Shown one piece after another: positions 55,667-64,000 of a DNA stretch of 64,000 bases. Origin of the DNA: Takakia lepidozioides (Eukaryota; Streptophyta; Takakiopsida; Takakiales; Takakiaceae); NCBI GenBank assembly GCA_030704615.1, contig CM060732.1:14630001-14694000 (forward strand). The letters are read 5' to 3'. Position 1 is the first letter of the stretch. Each line of letters starts with the position of its first letter. The notes under the pieces were generated by a model that was not told the origin of the DNA, made no database searches, and worked only from the letters and a program-made list of their open reading frames with translations. Position numbers and translations under genes: made by a program.

Positions 55667-57101
55667 CTACAACATTTTCTTCCTATAGCAATCGTGAGGC
55701 TCCATCCAAGTGAATGTTGGCGACATGAAACGTCGCGTTATGACGCTCAACGTTGGTCGAGTCTCCTGAACAACATCGCATAGCTGCTCTAGAGCAAGAG
55801 CAAAATACTCTCCCATGAATTTATCTTCAATCGCACTCCCATCGTAATGACTGCCACCATTGATTTTGTGTGCTATCTTACCAACATCAAATGTTTCGGA
55901 AGCCATACTCTGGGTGGGCCTTTGCGGTGTGCCATCCACCAAATTGTTTGTTGCCGCGTGGACCATAACAATCTCTGGCGCCACCCACCAACACCGATGC
56001 AATTCCTTCTTTATTTTGCTGGTAGTTTCAAAAAGATATGGAGATATCTTCGCTGCCTCCGTGGAGGTTGCCATTCCCCAATCACACACCCCGATGTACA
56101 CTTGGTCGGTACTATCGGGGAAATGCAACAAAATATTACTCGGTGAAAGGTCATTGTGCATGACGTGGTTCTTATGAACACTATCCATAATGCTCAGCAG
56201 TGCCCAAGCCAATTTACTCTAGTGGCGGCGGTAACAAACCAAACGGTTCACCTGCTCGTGTTCTTGCTCGGTCCAATGCTTTGCCAACACCTCCCTGTTA
56301 TCCACCCGGCTCCCAAAACGTTCGTCACTCTTCCAAACATCACGTAGGGAACCCCCATTCCACCACAATGTGTAACCCTCCAAGTCTCGTGGATGAACTC
56401 ATATATATTTTATAATCCCATGATGTGCGAATTGCACAGCCATGGCTTCTTCAACATGTTCCCTCCTAGCAAGATGAGGATTTTTCTCCTTAGGTTTTTT
56501 TCCCCGCCAATTGCCAATTAACATTAATTCGGATATCATCCGCAATTCGTACCTTACGAACTCGTCCGAAGCCCCCTTCCCGTGGTGCATCCAACTGCTC
56601 CATCACTGCGTTTGAACTGAGGTACAACAATGCCGTTCCCTCTCCAGGAATGTTGTCGGGCTGCCTCCGTGTCAGTGACTTGGTGCGGCATTTTCCGTGG
56701 GCCTTCGCTGAATCCGCCCACTAGCCAACTCGCACAAACAAGTCCTTCTCCCAAGCCGGCACCGGACCGCTTGTCGTTTGTTTCACCATCGAACCAATAA
56801 ACTGCTTGAGATTCCATGTGATGTCGCCCGCTCGATGTTGCACCCACTGGTCGAACTTGCGCTTCTCCCTCTCCTCTGTCCACTTCTCCCCGGCCAAAGC
56901 TTCCCGGATTTTTTGCTCCATCCGCAGTTCAAACTTGCAGAATCCACCATGTCCATGCCGGACATATGCACTTTGCAAGTACATCATAAAAAACTTTTTG
57001 CACTCGTGTCGTGGGACCTTGATGGGGAGGTTGGGCTCTGAAGAAAATGGTTTTGAGCTAGCTGATCCGGCAGAAAAGTCGGAATTGTCTTCCTGTTGCA
57101 T
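55667..57101 (-). pseudogene. Protein-kinase-like gene with DWG motif, frameshifted
   Basis: Read right to left. A charged N-terminal domain comes first ('VPRHECKKFFMMYLQSAY', 'WTEEREKRKFDQWVQ'). A glycine-rich loop 'APREGGFGRVRKVRI' lies near 56595-56550. After a frame change come 'VEEAMAVQFAHHGIIKYI' and a C-lobe with catalytic loop 'HNDLSPSNILLHF' (~56140), 'VCDWGMAT' (DWG in place of DFG, ~56080) and 'WWVAPEIV' (APE). The last 181 residues are open; stops and shifts upstream suggest a pseudogene, though introns could explain some. Substrate unknown. Confidence 0.7.
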
Positions 57102-57986
57102 TTTAACAAAGGGGGTTACCTCCCTGCAGGTAATCTTTTGGGGTTTTCAGCCCAATTCTTAACTATGGGGGAGACCAGCCTGCAGGTAATTCCTTTGGAC
57201 AGAATGTTGTTGGGGCCCATATGTACCTCTATTTGCTCCATTTTTGAACCTTCAGTGGATGGTGTGGTTTCCTGAGGTGGTTCCATTATGAGGAATGGTT
57301 GGTGGACATAAGGAGACACTGGCGGACCCTGTGGAGGCTTGCATGGGGCATTGGAGGCCAAGTTTCATGAGCTCGTGGAGGGCGGTTCGAGGAGTGTCTA
57401 CAGGATGCTCCCCGTGGTCATGCAAGTGAGAGAAAAGAGGAAAAAAGAGGGTGTTGGGATGAGAGTGTGCTGGGGATAGACATTGCTTTAGCTTCCCTTC
57501 CTCATAGCTTTCCACCTTCTCTGTAGGCCAAGACCTTTCCGTAGGTGGAGGCAAGAGTCAGTCCGGGTTTGGGCTGGGGTGTCCTTGCAGGAGTGACACT
57601 ATGGAGTTGTTTTTGGTGAGGGGGAGTTGTTGTTTTCATTCTTGTGTTTGGATCCCCTCCACACCTGCATGCTTGATTGTGCGCCATATTAGCTTTGTGT
57701 GGGCGTTTGATTTTATAGGTGGTTGACTCGGGCTTGATAGCCGATCCGACCCTAGAGCATGATGTCGATGGTGAGGCTGGGTTGATGAACAGTCAGACCA
57801 CCTTTGTTTCTCCTGTGGTGAGGTTGGAGGTGATGACCAGCCAACCATAGGAGTGCATGTGGTGGATGCAGGTGCAGGTGCATGTGCAGGCTATGTTAGG
57901 AACCTAGTATTCCAAACCATAAGCCGCATCAGGTTCTCTACCCGGTTACCTTGTGGAGAGGGGGTTAGGGACATGTTCATGATCGG
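57102..57986. other. No recognised gene
   Basis: Only short frames without family features. Confidence 0.45.
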
Positions 57987-58012
57987 TTGAGTGTCAGTTT
58001 GTCAACACGTAG

Positions 58013-58291
58013 GTGCCACCAATTGTTGGGGAAAGTGTCGGTACGAGCACTAGCGATACTAGACGAGGTGTGCAGTTCAGGCCACCTTCACCTCCTGTAT
58101 CTTCCAAGGAAGGTTCTGATTCCGACTCTGAATCAGGAGGGTTCACGCCAACGGTACAAGTTATTCCCTTGCCATTGTTGTGGGACACAATGGAAGAGAT
58201 GTATGGAGCTACCAAGGGGCCATGTAGGTACTCTGGGGCGGTGGGCACCATCGAGTTGGATGATTTTGTCCAAGAGTTTGATAGTTGGTGA
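58013..58291 (+). pseudogene. Gag-like fragment
   Basis: 92-codon frame 'RPPSPPVSSKEGSDSDSESG' followed by 'LLWDTMEEMYGATKGPCRYS' and 'ELDDFVQEFDSW', then a stop. The 'tieLddFvqeFdsW' end resembles the start of retrotransposon gag domains. No partner pol is nearby. Low confidence. Confidence 0.35.
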
Positions 58292-58472
58292 TAGCAAAGT
58301 GGGCTTTCCTAGAGCAATAATTGGCCCTTCATGTGGGATATTTGGAATTTCAAGTAGTTTTGGTAGCTGGAAATTCGCAAAAAATAGCAAAGTGGATAAA
58401 TCAATATATGAAGCCTCGACAGTGGAGATTGCAAAAATAGCGAAGTGGGCTTTGGGATTGCACTTGGACTTG

Positions 58473-58961
58473 GAGCATCTCCTGCAGCACGTTAAAGCCA
58501 CCCAGCCGGCGCCAATCTAGTCCCGCCGCAAAGGATGGGGTCCAAAGTAAACCCCAACGGTGCAATAACGCCAAATTATTTCCGGCGGGGCCGCTCGAAT
58601 TTGTCTTTGCCCCGCCATATTTGGGCATATTCGGCGGGCTCCAAACCTGGCCCGCCAGATGTTTCAATCTTTTTCCTAACTACACGTGTCTTCAACCCTC
58701 ATTAATCCGCTGGCCCGCCACATGTTAGGATGCCTTTCCTAACTACACGTGTCTGCAACCCTCGTTAATGCCCCACTTTGCCATGTTTCTATAGCCAAAG
58801 TACGTCCTGCCCATGCCAGCAAAGCCAAGGTAGCGAGGCACCAGGCTTGCACAGTAGGGGTTTTTCTACTACTCCTCCGCCATCTTGGGAATCGGCCCCG
58901 CCAAGTGAGCCGGTAGAGTGCGTTTGGCGGGGCATTTTGGGTTGCACCGAAGGAGATGCTC
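58473..58961. mobile_element. MITE-like element (~490 bp)
   Basis: Bounded by inverted GAGCATCTCC (58473-58482) and GGAGATGCTC (58952-58961), with TTG/TTA on the outside, as in PIF/Harbinger-type MITEs of plants. The interior is rich in CCCGCC/GGCGGG and has a duplicated 'CCTAACTACACGTGTCT' block (~58676, ~58737). No coding capacity. Confidence 0.5.
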
Positions 58962-58975
58962 TTAGAATAGGCTAC

Positions 58976-59165
58976 CCTAGAGGTTGCATTTGGGCCTCGA
59001 CATAGGAGACGCACATGGCAGATGCCCTTGGATACATAGGAGATTGCACTTGGGCTTAGAGGACAGTGGACACTTGGGCCTCTACATGGGAGATGCACTT
59101 GGATACATAGAAGATTACACTTGGGCTTAGATGGGCCTCGACATAGGAGACGCATTGGGATGCTC
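58976..59165. repeat. Irregular minisatellite
   Basis: Interleaved copies of 'GGGCCTCGACATAGGAGACG', 'GAGATGCACTTGGATACATA' and 'TTGCACTTGGGCTTAGA', three to four times with variation. Confidence 0.75.
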
Positions 59166-60756
59166 AATCGTCTACTTGCGAGCCAAATGACGATCGCGAA
59201 TCCTTCCAGGGAAGAGAACCAGAACACATTGATCCGTGAGAAATTTAGAATGGCTTTTCACCAAATCCATGTCGATTTGAAGGATTGCCTGGTCTTCTTC
59301 CAAGGCTGCAGCCTCGTCACTCCAAACCTCGGCGGGCTTAACAGGAGAGGAATTAGAGAAGGAAGGAGCATTGCCAAGCACTCAGGGCCCTCATGACGGA
59401 AATACGACCAGTTGATCCTCTTGCCGTCTCTGGCAGACCTACTGGATCGATTAGCTAGCCTGGCCCTGGTAACCACGCCCAAGTTTTTTGTCAAGCACTA
59501 CAGAGACCAATGGCCGCATAGTTGCGGGAGAAGAGAAGCAATCACGGGGAGGTCAGCAACGAGGAGAAAAACTGCGAGAGAAGGGAAGGGGAGAGAGATA
59601 GCACAATTAGGGTGAGCAGCGCTGCCAGGCCGAGGAAGAGAAGGGGACAACCAAGCAACCGTGAATTTGGAGTTTTGAATTGCCCTTGAATACATTGGAT
59701 TCTCTCGGAGTTTCGCCTTCTACCAAAATTTAAGCTTATAGTTCGTACAGTTCCTTCAAAATTAAGCAGGTACTAACCAGAGTTGGGAGGTTCTTTGATT
59801 CAGCGACCAACCCCCGGAGGTTATCAAGACGGTACCCACGGTTCTCAAAAAAAGAAAAAAACCGGCATAGGCTCATAACCGCCGGTTATGTAGTTTTGAA
59901 ATAACGAGCCTGAAAACCATCAAAGATTCACCAAAGGCGGGCCGGCATTTGATGAAAACCGCCGGTTCTTTGAGGTTCTTACAATTAACCGGAACCGGAG
60001 GATCCTAGGATTTTGTAAAAACCGGAACCGGAACCGGAGGTTATAAAAGAAATCAAATAACCACCCAACACTGGTACTAACTTATGGGTCCTCTTACTTC
60101 GAGTTGGATAGTCTACTTGGACCTCACATCTGAACTGTAAAAGTACTTGTGTGCATGTATAGTTGTGGATGTCATGTATGAATCTGACTGGGATGACGCG
60201 GATGTATGGGTATGGGCTTGCATGCATGTGTTGGGATTTTGCTTGGCCCCTTATTAGACTAGCCCAGTGGATTGACCAGAGGAGAAAGCTTGGCAGGCTT
60301 CCCATGTGGTCAAGCTCGCATCACTGTCCTTGCAGCCCTGCAGACGGCTCACCTACCCACTGTCATCACAGTGGTGTCCTCGCATCACCAAGACTCATTC
60401 TTGGCCGGGCTTTTTTTCCTTGCTACATGTACTACTCTCTTCGGTTGGGAAACCCGAGCAGCAATGTGTGGTTGTGGTGAAGCGCAGGAGAGCATAGTTA
60501 AGCAGCGATCACATTTAGCAAGCAGCCTGTTCCGTGCGAGACCCAGCCTCCAGGAATGACTTGCTTGCCCCAGATCTCCGATCTGCCCTCCAGTACTAGT
60601 ACATATAATTCGCTCTACTTCTTCTCCTTCGTCGTACGTGTGCATGGGGTTCTGTGGGAGTAGGACGAACTTGCATGTTCTGGCTTCATTTGCTTCCTTA
60701 GGGAGAAGCAGCCCCCTTATAAGCTGATAGGTTACAAGAGAAGTTTGTTTTGTCTT
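59166..60756. other. No recognised gene; upstream region of CBL
   Basis: Short frames only. 59850-60045 contains ACCGG-rich repeats (AACCGCCGGTT palindromes and ACCGGA tandem units). The last few hundred bases precede the CBL start and probably hold its promoter and 5' UTR. Confidence 0.45.
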
Positions 60757-61380
60757 ATGGGTTGCTCTGGGTCCAAGCGCTGCTTAAGTCAGATAGAAAC
60801 CATTGCTCGCGACACTGCCTTCACCGTGAGTGAGGTTGAAGCATTACACGAGCTATTTATGCAGATTAGTAGCGCTGTTATCGATGACGGTGTGATACAC
60901 AAGGAAGAGTTTCAACTGGCCCTGTTGAAAACTAGGAGGAAAGAAGAGAACCTCTTCGCAACTCAATTGTTTCATCTGTTCGATCAGAGACACAATGGAC
61001 TTGTGGATTTTGAAGCATTTGCCCATACGCTGTCAGTCTTTCACCCCAACGGTTCTGTGGAGGACAAGACAGACTTCGCATTCAGGATGTATGATCTGCA
61101 GCAACATGGGTGCATAGAGAGAGAAGAGGTGAAGCGGATGGTGGCCGCCACCTTAGCAGAGTTAGGCTTGAACCAAGTTTGCAACGATGTGATGGAAGAC
61201 ATACTTGACAGGACATTCCAGAAAGCAGAAAGTAAACATGATGGTAAGATAGACAGGGAAGAGTGGCACAGACTGGTGCAGCAATGTCCGTCTCTCCTGA
61301 ATAACATGACTCTTCCCTGTCTCAAGGACATCACTACATCTTTTCCCAGTTTTATTTTCTCTTCCAAGGTGGAGGATTAG
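60757..61380 (+). CDS. CBL: Calcineurin B-like Ca2+ sensor (CBL), intronless
   Basis: 207 residues from ATG 60757, chosen over the ATG 12 bp upstream because it gives the N-myristoylation/palmitoylation start [12 protein letters not shown] proteins bind Ca2+ and recruit CIPK kinases to membranes. Four EF-hands are visible: the atypical first ('[20 protein letters not shown]'), '[14 protein letters not shown]', '[14 protein letters not shown]' and '[14 protein letters not shown]'. The C-terminal phosphorylation motif '[15 protein letters not shown]' is present. Length and motifs are those of an intact plant CBL. Unlike usual plant CBL genes, which have several introns, the coding region is uninterrupted, suggesting a retrocopy or intron loss. 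No poly(A) remnant was noticed downstream. Confidence 0.93.
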   Translation: MGCSGSKRCLSQIETIARDTAFTVSEVEALHELFMQISSAVIDDGVIHKEEFQLALLKTRRKEENLFATQLFHLFDQRHNGLVDFEAFAHTLSVFHPNGSVEDKTDFAFRMYDLQQHGCIEREEVKRMVAATLAELGLNQVCNDVMEDILDRTFQKAESKHDGKIDREEWHRLVQQCPSLLNNMTLPCLKDITTSFPSFIFSSKVED

Positions 61381-62512
61381 CTTCAGGACCCATCAGCATC
61401 GCTGCCAGAATTGTGTATAGCGTGAGGCATTTAGCCCCCATTCAGTTGGTCTTCGCGCCTGTGAATTTTTTGTGTAACGAGGGCACAAAATGCTGAGCCA
61501 GTCTTTGCTATGCGAAGACACGATCTTTGATCATTTGCAAGATGAATCTTGAAACATTCTGTTATGTAGAGCTACATGATGATCCATACTAATGATTAAC
61601 TACCAACTTCAGTGGAATCTGTCTGAGCAATTTCTCCCCAACGACATTGGTAGGCTAACAATGATCTGCGCGCATAAACTAAGGACTTCCAGCATGTGAA
61701 CTAGGATGTATGTAGTATGTACCAGTCAAGAGATGCAATGCAAGAATGCCATCATCCATTTATGAAACTCTCATCGCTCGCCTAGAAATGGCGTTTTCTT
61801 TGTGTACATCACTGGCGCCCTGAGTGCCCTGAATATCAAAACGACGCTGCTGATTACGCTGCTGGTCCACTCTGGACTCAGCTTGGTCTAGACTCGGCCT
61901 GCTTCTGCTGCCTCTTCCTCTAGCAAATTCAGGTAACACTTACAGGCGTGTGTCCACCTTCTGCGTGGAAACACTTACTGTAAGATGCTGGTAGGCAATA
62001 GGTTGCCATTCAATCCTTCTGCCATGGTCTCCCATCCTTGATCTGGAATGAGCTGAGGCTAGCTCCGGATGTGGACTTGGACCCCCTTTCCTACATTGCA
62101 TTGTTGGTACCGATACTTTTCCAAGCCATGGTTTCCATCTTCCCACCTTCTGATCTTTCATCCATTGAGTACCTCAACATAATAATGGGTTGCCCCACCT
62201 TGGTAATGAGAATGTCGATCAGCTCTATCCTACAGTTCATGATCGTTCAAAACTATTGGGACATCTCCTATTCTCCAGGACAAAATGGCGAACATATACA
62301 GGTATGTTGCCATTTCCCGTATGGGCCTTCATAGAGTGATGTATAAGAGGGCAAGGAACCTAATTTTACTCTTGAATTTCAAGTCTGTATATGCAATGAA
62401 ACCCCACAATTGGAATGTGACATGGACTACCTTGGAGATGAGTTAACCTTACAAAAATCAGGGGCCACATTGTTATCCATTTCCCCCCCCCCACTGTCGC
62501 TAACCTCAGTCA
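61381..62512. other. CBL 3' flank and TBCD 3' flank
   Basis: Intergenic DNA between two convergent genes. No supported coding region. Confidence 0.5.
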
Positions 62513-64000
62513 TTAATATTGCTCCTCAGCATTCAGTAGAGCTGCGTACGACTGATTCTCATCTCTGTTCCCCTGTTTTCTCCCTCGAGCAATGCTGAAC
62601 TGGGTGGTCACTGGGGCTGCTGCTGGTTTTTTTAAGTGGAAAAGGTCAAAAAGCTTCTCTCTCTCACCCCTTAGGCCATCCAGGGGCCCATCCCAGGATG
62701 TCTCACCAATGAGTTCTAGCCCTATATCTACTGCATCCCCACCAACAAGCTGGTCACCACGTTGTATCAGCAACAAGTACACCTGCTCTGCACACACTTT
62801 CCTCACCTGACACCAAGCCAGATTTGTTTGGAAGGGACCAAATAGTAAGAATGAAAGAAAAGAAAAGGAAAGCTAAGCTAAGGTCAGGAAGTTTACATTC
62901 AGCATACAGCTCTACGCACAGCCCATCAAGGGGCCAATGGATGGACGGATCCTTACTGAGTAGAACTAAGAAAAACAGCAAGAAAGAAAGAGAATAACAG
63001 AAGGAAAAAAGAAAGAAAGAGAGTTTAATGTCCAGCAATTTACAAAGCATACAACTTTATGCACAAACTATTAAGGGGGGTGAATGGATAAAAACATCCC
63101 GGTGGGGCTAACCCCCTGGAGGCAGTTGAGGAGTTTTAGCATCCTAGACTATTTCTGAAATTGCTGGAGGACTTCAACACATCTAAGGATGAGGGAGAAA
63201 CTGTGGTTGATGCTGGTTACCTTAGGATATCGGTAGCTCAGGAGATTGAGCAGCTGCCCAAGGGCATTGCTCCGTGCAGGCTCAGGTCGCAGTGCAAAAT
63301 GACTGAGCACATTGATGCCGGCCAGCAGCTTTGCCACATCTTTGCTCCCACGAAGTTCACTTTTCACACACTTCAAAACCTCCACGGAGAACTCATCTTG
63401 AGCAGTCTGCAGACCCATACAACCTCACCTCGGATTAGGAGGCAAAATCCTGGTGGCGGGACTCTCCCACATTTTTGGTGCCATCTGTCTTTATTTGGTA
63501 TTTAAATTGTGGTACACTTTCCACTTCATATGCAAGAGTAAAGTCCAAGAACCCCCGGAGTTCGCTGATCTGAGAACAAAAGAGACCCTGATAAGTACTC
63601 TAGGCCATGGCATATTTTGATGCAGAACCTTAATGCTGTTGTCCTGTGAAGCACCAATCCCATACTAATGTTTGCTCCACACAGAATTGACAACCACCAC
63701 AACGACCACCATGAACCCCACTATTTCTTTTGCAAAATTTTATTGAAAAGAAACCACATTCCAGCAGACCCGTTTTGTTTGATTGGTTGTGTAAAGGCTA
63801 GACCAAGTGTATCAACGTAGTGATATCAGTAGCAAAAATACAATTGACTTCTGGTCTTAGGCAAGCAAGCAGCAAGAGAAGAATGATGATACATTTCCAG
63901 AGATTTCTTGCAAGTCCGAGAAAATGCCTTTGCAGAACAGAATGTCCAGAGTCTGCACCAAACATACACAACACCAAATTGTCACATGGCCTTTGAAACT
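62513..64000 (-). CDS. TBCD: Tubulin-folding cofactor D (TBCD), C-terminal exons, runs off the window
   Basis: TBCD helps assemble the alpha/beta-tubulin dimer in the cytosol. Three in-frame GT-AG exons on minus: 63893-63952 ('TLDILFCKGIFSDLQE'), 63221-63406 ('DEFSVEVLKCVKSELRGSKD', 'LLNLLSYRYPK') and 62513-62806 ('VRKVCAEQVYLLLIQRGD', 'LELIGETSWDGPLDGLRGER', stop at 62513). The 'RYPK/VRKV.AEQVYL.L' and 'E..W.G.l...r..r..l' pattern is that of the conserved C terminus. The 5' part lies beyond 64000. The last ~30 residues are a low-complexity tail. Confidence 0.88.

Noticed and set aside
59121-59494. Overlapping ORFs on both strands near the minisatellite
   Set aside because: No family resemblance on either strand and no splice or start context to favour one.

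Overview
The window looks like nuclear DNA of a streptophyte (green-plant lineage), most likely a charophycean alga of the Chara type. The evidence is multi-intron GT-AG genes of plant type (EME1, tubulin cofactor D, a myristoylated calcineurin B-like protein), chromoviral Ty3/gypsy elements primed by initiator-Met tRNA, and a very high load of nested transposons. The Chara assignment is inference; the streptophyte assignment is well supported.

Layout. (1) 2.8-8.1 kb: a complete ten-exon EME1 gene on the minus strand. (2) 9.9-25.9 kb: an old LINE whose 3' half lies on the minus strand and whose 5' half is inverted beside it. The 3' half is split by a 12,083-bp DNA transposon (11583-23665) with imperfect terminal inverted repeats and an 8-bp target duplication. 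That transposon carries a decayed SWIM-zinc-finger transposase (minus) and, divergently, an intron-rich gene (plus) joining a ParB-like domain to a circularly permuted DNA-methyltransferase-like domain. Three arrays of GGCGCC-centred palindromes lie inside it, one of them inside an intron. (3) 26.6-28.7 kb and 53.8-54.6 kb: arrays of short palindromes built on GACCGCCAATATTGGCGGTC, bracketing a retroelement cluster.

(4) 29.2-53.8 kb: the retroelement cluster. On the minus strand is a chromovirus (E1) with one intact 1100-residue protease/RT/RNase H/integrase/chromodomain frame. It is fused to a second gypsy-type element whose pol carries a cytosine-C5 DNA methyltransferase between protease and RT. 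That methyltransferase is cut by an 8.26-kb element (37846-46108) of unusual build: 1914-bp direct repeats differing at one base that I could find, a Gly/Arg-rich gag-like ORF, and an unusual RT ORF with no recognisable protease, RNase H or integrase. Removing it with one copy of its 5-bp duplication restores the methyltransferase frame. On the plus strand follows E2, a dead relative of E1 in inverted orientation.

(5) 54.5-64 kb: a plant-transposon-like ORF, a decayed protein kinase with DWG in place of DFG, a gag-like fragment, a MITE-like element, an intronless CBL gene and the 3' exons of tubulin cofactor D.

Two unrelated mobile elements in one window each carry a DNA-methyltransferase-like domain, one C5-type inside a retrotransposon and one amino-MTase-like with ParB inside a DNA transposon. 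The second, together with the integrase-less RT element, is the best candidate here for an undescribed system.
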